From Candidatus Cohnella colombiensis (GTDB taxonomy: Bacteria; Bacillota; Bacilli; Paenibacillales; Paenibacillaceae), in the NCBI GenBank assembly GCA_029203125.1, contig CP119317.1:186001-250000 (forward strand): a stretch of 64,000 bases of DNA. The letters are read 5' to 3'. Position numbers and translations under genes: made by a program. Below are positions 45,801 to 52,979 of the stretch, one piece after another. Positions within the stretch are counted from its first letter, which is position 1, and each line of letters starts with the position of its first letter. The notes under the pieces are model-generated. The model was not told the origin of the DNA. It ran no database searches and saw only the letters and a list, made by a program, of their open reading frames with translations.

Positions 45801-46167
45801 CAAGATCCGAGGGGAGATTAACGATAAGACGATACGTTGCATAACCTTCAAGGGGCAAATCGTTCCCGTCAACTTTCATTAGAGACCACGAGAGAGGGAC
45901 GGCAATATAGTCAGTCAACTTCGCGGTTGCATTAGCGATACCAGAAGGGTCTAACAACTGATTCCAATAAAACTCCCATTGACCGTTTAATTTAACGATC
46001 CCTAATTGATTCGCATCTCGATCCGTGAAATCGAGTGCACCATGAACAGCTAGCTTCGCTTTTTGATCTTTATTGGCGGGGAAAAGTATGGTGAATATCG
46101 TCGTTAATAATGCGGAGATCAGAACAAAGCTGATTAGGATGATCCATTTCGACTTGTTATTCTTCAT
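42814..46167 (-). CDS. 7TMR-DISM hybrid sensor kinase with two kinase cores and a receiver
   Basis: The 1117-residue protein has a membrane helix (10-30), an extracytoplasmic 7TMR-DISMED2 sandwich (about 40-200) and seven membrane helices (about 212-410). Kinase core 1 has H443 in SDTSHGLRTPLNG and the ATPase boxes DNAIKNTP and MDTGVGI. A receiver domain with D746 in VILDLMMPG is followed by a coiled coil (about 820-870). Kinase core 2 has H884 in SDISHELRAPM and ATPase boxes NAIHHTP and DTGKGI. An intramolecular phosphorelay is likely. It is the last gene of the long minus-strand series, 65 bases after a solute-binding lipoprotein that could supply its signal. ATG follows GGGAGAG. Confidence 0.93.
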   Translation of the reverse strand: MKNNKSKWIILISFVLISALLTTIFTILFPANKDQKAKLAVHGALDFTDRDANQLGIVKLNGQWEFYWNQLLDPSGIANATAKLTDYIAVPLSWSLMKVDGNDLPLEGYATYRLIVNLPSDLDDSGLVTDTWSSAYRLWVNGTLVSEQGKVGVNAATSDPQVLPKLIHLGNVGTTMELVIQISNYDHRKSGIFASIQFGPYEQLAKQETKAIAIEMLLIGCMSIIGIYHIILFALRRENRAFLFFGLACLLLSLKLSSQGHSLIHILYPDTTFYTLMKLEYIGFLGSNPAFILFFTENFPHEKPGITRKSLVWIGVFFTLFIAATPLHVFLPWALLYQAYCVITLIVLITVMMKSVYNRRPGSKLCVFGGSILAILVVNDILNNNGTIHTGSYFAYGLLIFIICLAIILAISYTKAFKEVQSLSLKIIEVSKIKDGFISDTSHGLRTPLNGIVGLAESLLTNTKGTITNEQQLHLSMIISSGKKLSYLVNDILEYARLQNKEFLLQKTAVDLRQLAEVVLIIVRPLTSGRTLTLLNQVPVNFPPVFADETRLQQIIYNLVDNAIKNTPSGSISIAASLDNDYVTVSVMDTGVGIAEASIAELFHSFELHKERTTTMESGLGLTISKRLVELHGGTITVNSEVGAGSQFSFTLPAIRTNHDQQMAQQEAAASVEGTANFLQLGEISATANQSKSKFNVLVVDDEAVNLHVVTQQLQTLQCSITTVHHGEEVLAMLTELHRFDLVILDLMMPGISGLELSQRIRERYPLYELPILMMTAQNREESMIAAFRVGANDYISKPFNKGELVSRADTLLRLKHAVQEVQFNALELELLNKQLSELNRDLEEKINERTVQLAQSNESLNLRNTELHRLELARRHLLSDISHELRAPMTSIRGYVEAIVEGMVEDEESRTKYLKTILAKAIGLNRLIDDLLELSRLETRRTEMEFEFIPVMKLIHQIQSKQEIDVHQAGLHFRFDLAELPPSIEELHVVIDPDRIDQVMTNMIVNAIHHTPVGGEIAITCRYQDNPSNEPYLGELIIDVSDTGKGISEEALPLIFQRFYREDQSVSYADYQGSGIGLAIAKEIIACHEGHIGVASTVGRGSTFSITLPLYGLTEQ

Positions 46168-46232
46168 CAGTCTCTCCCATTATTAATTTTAATAGGTATA
46201 ACGGCTAAATTTTACAATTCATTCTCTCTATT

Positions 46233-47165
46233 TTAATTCTGAATGTCGAATTTATGCAATAGCTGATTAATGAACGGTCGATTCAATTGGAGATACGCAT
46301 TAATCCACGATAGCAACAAAGGATGATTAGGAGAAACAGCTATAGCCAGCGGATCTACATAATCATCAAGCACGATATATTGTAGCGTTAAAGCGCTACC
46401 TGGGTTTTGTTTGAGATATTTTGCAAATTCAAATTCATCATAGAGTGCGGCGACAATCTCACCTTTGCTGACAGAGTCTAGTAAATTCTGACTTGTAGCA
46501 AAGGAGGAAATTTCAGATGATGAGAACAAAATTTCCGCGAACTCGCGATAAGAGGTGCCGGTTATTGTTCCAATTGTACTGCCATGCTGCTGTATTTGCT
46601 CTACCGCATTCGTTGTGCTCTTTCCTAGTCTAGCTAATTGCAGACGATTGATAAGTAAAGATTGATGCAAGGTAAGATAAGGCTCCGAAAAAAGCACATG
46701 CTGTGCGCGCTTCAATGTGATGCTCAGCTTAGATAGCGCAATGTCGGCTTCACCCGTAGCCACTTGATTTGCAACTTCATCGAAGCTAGTTGCTGTGCGG
46801 AGAAAGACAGCTTTAACGCCAAATTTATAGGCGATGTCTTGGGCTAGCAGGACATCGCTTCCGGTTAACTCGCCATTATCATCTACATAGAAGAATGGAA
46901 AGCGATCCTGTCCATACATCGCGATCCGAAGCTCCCCGCGACGATGGATGTCCTGAAGCTCCTTGGGGAGTGTAGCTACAATATCGCTAGACAATGGAGC
47001 GGCTTGTACAGGGGCTGCTGACGATGTCGCAGACATATCCAGATTAGGGCTAGTGTTAGCGGTTGAAGAATTCAGTGTGCCGCAAGAAGCCAATAGGAAT
47101 AGCATAAAGAGCCAGAGGAGGCTCTTCTGTAAGGGTGAATTGGTTATCCGCATAGGTCTGATCAT
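46233..47165 (-). CDS. Family-3 extracellular solute-binding lipoprotein
   Basis: From ATG 47165 (GGAAGGGA upstream) the product has 310 residues with a lipobox LLASC (C28). The PBPb fold has RGELRIAMYGQDRFPFFYVDDNG, LTGSDVLLAQDIAYKFGVK, GEADIALSKLSITLKRAQHV and the second-lobe start GTITGTSYREFAEILF. Such proteins bind amino acids or act as sensor input. No permease or ATPase accompanies it, so a sensing role with the adjacent hybrid kinase, or a role in the RiPP pathway, is more likely than transport. It lies four bases after the zinc-ribbon gene. Confidence 0.85.
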   Translation of the reverse strand: MIRPMRITNSPLQKSLLWLFMLFLLASCGTLNSSTANTSPNLDMSATSSAAPVQAAPLSSDIVATLPKELQDIHRRGELRIAMYGQDRFPFFYVDDNGELTGSDVLLAQDIAYKFGVKAVFLRTATSFDEVANQVATGEADIALSKLSITLKRAQHVLFSEPYLTLHQSLLINRLQLARLGKSTTNAVEQIQQHGSTIGTITGTSYREFAEILFSSSEISSFATSQNLLDSVSKGEIVAALYDEFEFAKYLKQNPGSALTLQYIVLDDYVDPLAIAVSPNHPLLLSWINAYLQLNRPFINQLLHKFDIQN

Positions 47166-47169
47166 CGTA

Positions 47170-47457
47170 TTATCCCTTCCATTCGCTATCGGCAGAGTTG
47201 CTCTTACGGAAACATTCCGCACAGATCTTCATGCCGGAGACAGCCGTTCGATGATTACATTGACTGCAGATCGGAACGCGTACACCTGCTAACCCGCCTG
47301 CGATTTGTTCTAATTCATCTTCATCCAACGATGGATCGCTATTCACAGGTAGAGCGTGCTGCGGATTACGGTCTGTCCCCAGCGGATCCTGATCGGGCTT
47401 GTTCGTGTCTCGGATTAATCTTCTATTTAGGTTGTGCCACCATCGGTTCCAACTCAT
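47170..47457 (-). CDS. Zinc-ribbon small protein with double-glycine leader-like motif
   Basis: The 95-residue protein has a charged N-terminal half ending in LDEDELEQIAGG (GG at 54-55). This resembles the leader cleavage motif of C39-processed peptides and the LSETELESVAGG of the NHLP precursor in the same cluster. The C-terminal half carries two CxxC pairs (C64/C67 and C79/C82, ICSQCNHR and ICAECF), a zinc-ribbon pattern. It overlaps the AcpS-type gene by four bases (ATGA). It may be a second secreted substrate or a zinc-binding accessory protein whose GG is coincidental. Confidence 0.8.
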   Translation of the reverse strand: MSWNRWWHNLNRRLIRDTNKPDQDPLGTDRNPQHALPVNSDPSLDEDELEQIAGGLAGVRVPICSQCNHRTAVSGMKICAECFRKSNSADSEWKG

Positions 47458-47846
47458 CGACTCGTCTCCTGTTCTAGATATGCAATTCCCATCGCTGTCT
47501 TCCTTGTGTAGCTAATACTTAAAGCACACTTTACAGAATGCCCGAACCACTCACTTACGGTTGAAGGTAGAATGACAGAGGGTTGCAATGAAGGATGAGT
47601 TGAAATCTGGATCTGATAAAGCATGACTCTGCCATCGAATCCAGTACCACACGCTTTCAGTACAGCCTCTTTAGCCGCATATCTTCCAGCTATCCATTGC
47701 ACGAACTTATGCTTTGAAACAATTGATTCAGCGTACATATATTCCTCATGGCTTAGTAGCTTTTGAAGGAATAGCTGAGAGTTTCTGCGCAGAATGTTTT
47801 CCATCCGTTGAATATCCAAAAGATCAATACCGACACCCATGATCAT
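47454..47846 (-). CDS. AcpS-type holo-ACP synthase (4'-phosphopantetheinyl transferase)
   Basis: The 130-residue protein has the AcpS signature GVGIDLLDIQRME and WIAGRYAAKEAVLKACGTG, holding the Mg/CoA-binding Asp and Glu, and HSVKCALSISYTRKTAMGIA at the end. It would attach phosphopantetheine to S50 of the cluster ACP. The cell must also have a housekeeping AcpS elsewhere, so this copy appears dedicated. ATG 47846 or the ATG two codons later may be used. Confidence 0.92.
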   Translation of the reverse strand: MIMGVGIDLLDIQRMENILRRNSQLFLQKLLSHEEYMYAESIVSKHKFVQWIAGRYAAKEAVLKACGTGFDGRVMLYQIQISTHPSLQPSVILPSTVSEWFGHSVKCALSISYTRKTAMGIAYLEQETSR

Positions 47847-47867
47847 GGATTTACCCTCTCTTCATAG

Positions 47868-48605
47868 CTAGCTGGATGAAAGTGTCCCATACCCCCAGCA
47901 TAGATTCTGACCGCTCATACCATCACCGTAATCTAGGAGTATGTCCAACGCGCGTAAGCCTTCAATCTGTTGCGGTACCTGTGCCTTAAGTGAATAGATA
48001 TCCAGCTTTTTGCGAATGCTGCGCCATTCATCAGAAGAGACATCTAATTGGAAGGGGCCCAAAGTGAGCGCATTAACGGTAACCTTGAATGGAGACAGCT
48101 CCTTAGCCAAGCTCTTTACGACCGATAATGCGCCTTCGTTATAAATTGGCGAGCTAGGGTAGCCCGCGGAATAGAGTGAGTCTGCGAGCAACGGGAGGAT
48201 GATGCGGCCGTTCCTCTTCTTCGCCATCGCTTGGCCGATTGAACGGCAGAAAAGAAACAATTGGGTGAACCGTCGCTCAATGTCATGATGGAAGGAGATC
48301 GGATCCTGATCGCGCAGTGCAGCCTCATCCTTCCAGTTCGTACCATGAATATATAGATCAATCGTAGATAGCTCTTGGATTACGTTTGTGATTAGTTGTT
48401 GGGAATTCGCTATGGTTTCAATAGGATCGCTAATGATCGGCAGGCAGTTGGATTGATGCGATACAGGCAGTGATTGTATGAACGACTCTGCTTCTTTTTC
48501 AGTCAGAAATTGTGCAGCCAGTACAACTCCACGTTCTAGCAAATGGCGACCAAGCAGCTGATTCACTGGTGACCCTGCTTCACTTAGAAAAGCGGTTGTT
48601 CGCAT
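47868..48605 (-). CDS. SDR-family protein with degenerate active site
   Basis: The 245-residue protein keeps the length and C-terminal half of an SDR fold (NGRIILPLLADSLYSAG, LSPFKVTVNALTLGPFQL). It lacks the GxxxGxG cofactor motif (SEAGSPVNQLLG instead), and the catalytic YxxxK is changed to YNEGA. It probably cannot reduce on its own and may pair with the active FabG-like protein encoded just upstream (19-base gap). ATG follows AAAAGGAGTGAG. Confidence 0.8.
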   Translation of the reverse strand: MRTTAFLSEAGSPVNQLLGRHLLERGVVLAAQFLTEKEAESFIQSLPVSHQSNCLPIISDPIETIANSQQLITNVIQELSTIDLYIHGTNWKDEAALRDQDPISFHHDIERRFTQLFLFCRSIGQAMAKKRNGRIILPLLADSLYSAGYPSSPIYNEGALSVVKSLAKELSPFKVTVNALTLGPFQLDVSSDEWRSIRKKLDIYSLKAQVPQQIEGLRALDILLDYGDGMSGQNLCWGYGTLSSS

Positions 48606-48624
48606 GGGATGCTCACTCCTTTTC

Positions 48625-49368
48625 TTAACGCAGAAATCCGCCGTCTTGTTTGATGACTTGACCTGAGACGTATTCAGAGAGCGAGCTAGCTAAATACAGG
48701 ATCGTAGAAGCAGTCTCGTCCGATGTCCCCATTCGGTTATGATGAGTGTGCATCAGGAAGCCATCGACATCCGAGCTGGGAACTTTATCTGTCATATCTG
48801 TCTCTATCATTCCTGGAGCAATAGCGTTAATAGCGAGACCATGTGAGGCGTATTGTCTTGCAAGCAGCTTGGTAAGTCCAATAATTGCACCTTTAGAAGC
48901 TGCATAGTTGCTCTGAGCCTCTCTGCCGTACACTGCGCTAACGGACACAACATTGACGATTTTGCCACGGTTGGATTTCAATAGATAGGGAATTGCGGTC
49001 TCGCAGCAGACACTTGTACCGATGTAGTTTGTATGAAACACATGCTGCCATTGCTCCAATGTCATCATAAGTGCAAGTTGATCCTGTGTGACTCCGGCGT
49101 TATTCACAAGTACATCGATATGACCGAATGCTTCATAGACATCGTTCATTAGCGTTGCAATGAAATGAGCATCTGTTATGGAACCTTGATACATCCGTAG
49201 CTCGATTCCTTTAGCTGCATAATCCGCCACAAGTCGATCTGCGGCATCCTTATTGCTACTATATACGCCGACTACGGTGGCGCCTTCTAGGATGAATCGA
49301 TCAACAACTGCACGACCTATGCCTCTAGTTGCTCCTGTAATTATCGCCACTTGATTGGATAGCAGCAT
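48625..49368 (-). CDS. FabG-like 3-oxoacyl-ACP reductase
   Basis: The 247-residue SDR has the intact NADPH motif TGATRGIG, NNAG, catalytic Ser in VVSVSAVYG, YAASK (YxxxK) and INAIAPGMIETDMT. It should reduce the beta-keto group after each condensation by the cluster ketosynthase. It lies eight bases downstream of the ACP gene. Confidence 0.93.
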   Translation of the reverse strand: MLLSNQVAIITGATRGIGRAVVDRFILEGATVVGVYSSNKDAADRLVADYAAKGIELRMYQGSITDAHFIATLMNDVYEAFGHIDVLVNNAGVTQDQLALMMTLEQWQHVFHTNYIGTSVCCETAIPYLLKSNRGKIVNVVSVSAVYGREAQSNYAASKGAIIGLTKLLARQYASHGLAINAIAPGMIETDMTDKVPSSDVDGFLMHTHHNRMGTSDETASTILYLASSLSEYVSGQVIKQDGGFLR

Positions 49369-49376
49369 AGGGTACC

Positions 49377-49661
49377 CTACTTCTGCGACATAATGAAGGC
49401 CGCTATTGAATTTACATTATATAAGTGGAGCTTTAATTCATCCGCAGGGATGTTCTCCACCATGACACCGTACACTTCTTCTAAGCCAACCATTATTTCG
49501 AATGCCTCAATGGAATCTAGTCCCAAGCCTTCGCCAAATAGAGGCATATCGTCGCTAATTTCCTCAGTCGTAATATCCTCGAGTTCTAGTCGTTCGATAA
49601 GTAATTTTGATTTAATCGTTTCTTTGATTTGTTCAAGATCGAGTACCGTTGTCTCATTCAT
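49377..49661 (-). CDS. Acyl carrier protein
   Basis: The 94-residue acidic protein has the phosphopantetheine attachment Ser in GLGLDSIEAFEI (S50) and the four-helix ACP pattern. It is the probable carrier for the acyl chain made by the adjacent KS-CLF and reductase. ATG 49661 follows GGGGGACTTGAGAG. Confidence 0.94.
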   Translation of the reverse strand: MNETTVLDLEQIKETIKSKLLIERLELEDITTEEISDDMPLFGEGLGLDSIEAFEIMVGLEEVYGVMVENIPADELKLHLYNVNSIAAFIMSQK

Positions 49662-49719
49662 CTCTCAAGTCCCCCTTGAAAATATAGTTAGATGCTGCAG
49701 GCACAGCTCGATATTACGT

Positions 49720-52074
49720 TCACTGTCCATCGACACTGCCGACAATTGCAGCGGTGTAACTCCCGTTAATCGTGGCGCTTATCGTTAAGACGTATCGGAG
49801 TTGCCGTCCCGCAAGTTCAGGCCATTGCTCCAGAATGGTGTGAGGCGAGCAATTGGACACCAATTCTGCTGCGGCAGCGAGCTGCAACATTGAACTGAAT
49901 GAAGGGCCATAACCAAATTGTATATTTAAGTCAATTAATAGAGGTGCATTTAGCGGGTAGATTTCGGATAACCACTGCTTTATCAGGATGTAATCATTCG
50001 CTCTACCCGGACAATTGAGCAGAATCAAATCCAATTGGTTGGGAGACAGAGAGGCTTCTGCGAGTGCTTGCTCGATGGCTAGTGCAATCGCTGAGGGGAT
50101 AGGGCTGTCAGCTTGTCCCCTTCCGAAAGCAGTGCCGAAGCCGAGCAATTCGGCATAGATTCGTTGTCCCGAAAGTTGGGCGTTGTCGAGCTCGGAGAGA
50201 GCTAAGCATACGCTTCCTTCTGTACGTGTATAAGGAAGCTCATGGAGTGCCTGTGCGCGATCGATCGCATCTGACAATTCAGAGTGATCGTCGCCAGCGC
50301 CGATTAAGCATCTTTGCTGCAACCCGCCGCGAATCGTTCCGGCTGCATAGAGAGCTGCAGTAAGCCCATCGCTGCCTCCTGTGCTGAGAGAACTGCTGAA
50401 GCCTGTCAATCCAAGCTTCTCAGCGGTTTTGCCAGAGATCGAATTAATAACGGTATGCGGGAAGTAAATGCTGCTAGCAAATTCAGCACCCTTCTCAAAG
50501 ATCGAGCCAAGGAATTTGGCAATGCTGCTCGTGCTCCCCCGTGCTGTCCCGTAGATGTAGCCGATCTGTCCAGAGGATAGGTCCTGCTCGGACCATCCTG
50601 CATCCTCATAAGCCAATCGCGTCGCGCCAATGCTGCTCTGGCACAGCGTATTCATTCTTCGTTCATAGTGGTCAGGATGAAGCTCTTTGAGTGAGAAAGG
50701 CTCCGATTCGCTTCTCCGCCTTGCAGTCATCTCAGCGAGTACGCCATTACCCGGTGTCATCCAGTTACTGACGGCTCCTATTCCGACAATTGCGACGCGA
50801 TGGTGGACGTGCTGCTTCTCAAGTGAACTTTCTAGCTCATCTTCAGCGGATGGAGAAGTTCTCAACACTAGTGAAGCATTGTGCCCCCCGAACGCTGAAT
50901 TATTGTTTAATACATATTGTGGACGCCGAGGCTCCATCTTTTCTCCGATAATTCGTGCGCCTTCACAGCCTTCACGGAGAGCATCGAGTCGCAATGTGCC
51001 GGGGACGTATCCGCGGTGAATCGCATAAAGAGCAGTGACAAGCTCGATCGCTGCGGCTGCGCCAAGATTATGTCCAAAGTAGGCTTTGCTAGAGCTGATC
51101 GGGACGGACATCTCTGCGCCGAATACGCTTCTTAAACCTGCAATTTCCGCTTGGTCGTTCGCTTTCGTTCCTGTGCCATGTGCATTGATATATTCGATCT
51201 GATCCTTAGGAACACCCGATTGACGCAGCGCCATATCCACAGCCCTCTGAATGCCTCGACCTTCGGGATGAGGTGCTGTTTCGTGATGAGCATCGTTACT
51301 GAGCCCGTATCCACACACTTCACCATAGATTGTTGCCCCCCGCTGTAAGGCAGATTCCAGTGTCTCCATCACGACAAAGGCAGCGCCTTCTCCAAGGTTA
51401 AGTCCCAAGTTCGTGCCGAAAGGGGACGAAGGTAAAGGATTCAGAGCGCGGAGCACGTTGAAGCCTGCATATACCGTATGGGACAGTGGGTCAGAACCTC
51501 CAGCAAGCATCGCATCCGCATAACCCCAACGGATCATGTCATAGGCATAGCCGATCGCATTGCCACTTGCCGCGCAGGCGGTGTTGATCGTGGTGACAGG
51601 TCCTCGTACACCTAGATAACTTGCAACATCATCGCTTTGTTGGTAGAACGGATATTTTCCGGTCAATTTCGTATCTAGCTCGGTTACAGTCCACTGCGCT
51701 TCAAGAGACAAGATACCGCCATTGCAAGTGCCTAGTGCAAGACCGAACCGCTCTGCTCGAATTCCGGTAATAGATGTTCCCTGTTGTAGAACCGACAAGC
51801 CACTATGCTGTAAAGCCTGCTGGGCTGCAGTGATCGCGAATTGCGCACATTTGTCGTATGAGAGATCGCCGAAAGCTTCTAAGGTGTCCGTGCCCCAATC
51901 GACCTCGCCGGCGATATGACACTGAAGTGTATCTGTTGGAAAATGAGTAACAGGGCGGATTCCACTCGTGTTCGCGAGCATCGATTGGAATACTTGTTCG
52001 GGACTAGTACCCAGCGAGCAAAGCACGCCAATTCCAGAGATTACAATACGTTTATTAGTTGGGGGGGAATGCAC
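49720..52074 (-). CDS. Fused ketosynthase / chain-length-factor-like protein (KS-CLF)
   Basis: The roughly 784-residue protein consists of two thiolase-fold ketosynthase units. The first has the full triad: Cys in NTACAASGNAIGYA (about 167), His in NAHGTGTKANDQAE (about 299) and His in GHNLGAAAAIE (about 335). The second (about 415-780) has STGGSDGLTAAL where the Cys should be, and LNCPGRAND and FGYGPSFSSM in place of both His motifs. It therefore resembles the chain length factor of type II polyketide synthases, here fused to its KS. GTG 52074 has AGAGGAG at eight bases; GTG 52083 would overlap that site. Product chain length is unknown. Confidence 0.92.
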   Translation of the reverse strand: MHSPPTNKRIVISGIGVLCSLGTSPEQVFQSMLANTSGIRPVTHFPTDTLQCHIAGEVDWGTDTLEAFGDLSYDKCAQFAITAAQQALQHSGLSVLQQGTSITGIRAERFGLALGTCNGGILSLEAQWTVTELDTKLTGKYPFYQQSDDVASYLGVRGPVTTINTACAASGNAIGYAYDMIRWGYADAMLAGGSDPLSHTVYAGFNVLRALNPLPSSPFGTNLGLNLGEGAAFVVMETLESALQRGATIYGEVCGYGLSNDAHHETAPHPEGRGIQRAVDMALRQSGVPKDQIEYINAHGTGTKANDQAEIAGLRSVFGAEMSVPISSSKAYFGHNLGAAAAIELVTALYAIHRGYVPGTLRLDALREGCEGARIIGEKMEPRRPQYVLNNNSAFGGHNASLVLRTSPSAEDELESSLEKQHVHHRVAIVGIGAVSNWMTPGNGVLAEMTARRRSESEPFSLKELHPDHYERRMNTLCQSSIGATRLAYEDAGWSEQDLSSGQIGYIYGTARGSTSSIAKFLGSIFEKGAEFASSIYFPHTVINSISGKTAEKLGLTGFSSSLSTGGSDGLTAALYAAGTIRGGLQQRCLIGAGDDHSELSDAIDRAQALHELPYTRTEGSVCLALSELDNAQLSGQRIYAELLGFGTAFGRGQADSPIPSAIALAIEQALAEASLSPNQLDLILLNCPGRANDYILIKQWLSEIYPLNAPLLIDLNIQFGYGPSFSSMLQLAAAAELVSNCSPHTILEQWPELAGRQLRYVLTISATINGSYTAAIVGSVDGQ

Positions 52075-52079
52075 AGCTT

Positions 52080-52979
52080 TCACTCCTCTGCGCGGATCGT
52101 TTTGTAGGCAACACGCTTCTCGCTAATTCGTTCTGCATAGGGACGGAGCCTTCGACCTGCGAGGGTGAACATCCCATGTGACGTTGTGTTTACAGTAAAT
52201 AATGCTTTAGGAATATGCTGATCAAGCTGCAAGCGTATCGAATGAGAGAGCAGTTGGAACGCAACTCCACTGTGCTGATAGTCTGGATGGACGTAAATAC
52301 AATCATATAAAATTTGGCTTGCACTAAGCTGGTAATTAATTGCCCAGCCTACGACATGATCTTCTACGCGTAAGCCTATGCTATTGCTTGCTAATGCGCC
52401 AACTGACTTGAATGGGGAGAGGAAGCGCTCATATAGTGTCCCTTCCTGTGAGCGAAGAAGTTGCTCATCTGTGGCGCTCAGTTCGCTCCAAGGAAAGAAG
52501 GTTGCTCTCGCCGGAAGCGGGCGCTCACGTAGCCAAGCGGCTTGTGCAATTCGCTCATCGACATGGTAGATTAGTGCTTCGGTGACCGGTGTGGTCCATC
52601 CTCTAGTCGATAAAAACTGTTCAAGCGCAGCAGTATTTTGTTTCCCGGCATAATAGACGAAGCGTAGCGAATGACAGCTTGTGCTCTGTAAGTCACGTTC
52701 CACCTCATGAGCCAGCGCAGTTGCTAGTCCTTGCTTGCGATAGGGTTCAGTAATGAAGAGGGAAAGCACCTCTGCGACATTACTCTTTAAGTCGAGGTAA
52801 GCTACGATAGCGCCGACGGGAATTCGTGATGCGCCGGATCCGATAGGATCGACCTCTACTCCATATGCAATAATGCTACCGGTTTGATCGCGCACATTCA
52901 GCCTGTGGTATACATTCTGAAACATGAGTGACTGGAAGCGTGACCCGTTATCCGAGTTTAGCTTTATCCTATGAAACAT
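52080..52979 (-). CDS. Tandem-GNAT acyltransferase, candidate peptide acylating enzyme
   Basis: The 299-residue protein has two GNAT folds. The first holds the acyl-CoA/pantetheine loop in LFITEPYRKQGLATALAHE (about 95-115). The second (about 170-295) has YVHPDYQHSGVAFQLLSHS. In known lipopeptide RiPPs (goadvionins, selidamides) GNAT enzymes attach fatty acyl or polyketide chains to the peptide. Its position between the KS-CLF gene and the peptide genes suggests the same role. ATG 52979 behind GGAGAGG is chosen; it overlaps the symporter gene by 11 bases. Confidence 0.82.
   Translation of the reverse strand: MFHRIKLNSDNGSRFQSLMFQNVYHRLNVRDQTGSIIAYGVEVDPIGSGASRIPVGAIVAYLDLKSNVAEVLSLFITEPYRKQGLATALAHEVERDLQSTSCHSLRFVYYAGKQNTAALEQFLSTRGWTTPVTEALIYHVDERIAQAAWLRERPLPARATFFPWSELSATDEQLLRSQEGTLYERFLSPFKSVGALASNSIGLRVEDHVVGWAINYQLSASQILYDCIYVHPDYQHSGVAFQLLSHSIRLQLDQHIPKALFTVNTTSHGMFTLAGRRLRPYAERISEKRVAYKTIRAEE

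Noticed and set aside
49720..52074. Type I modular polyketide synthase
   Set aside because: Only KS-fold units are present in the polypeptide; ACP and reductases are separate proteins, which fits a type II system.
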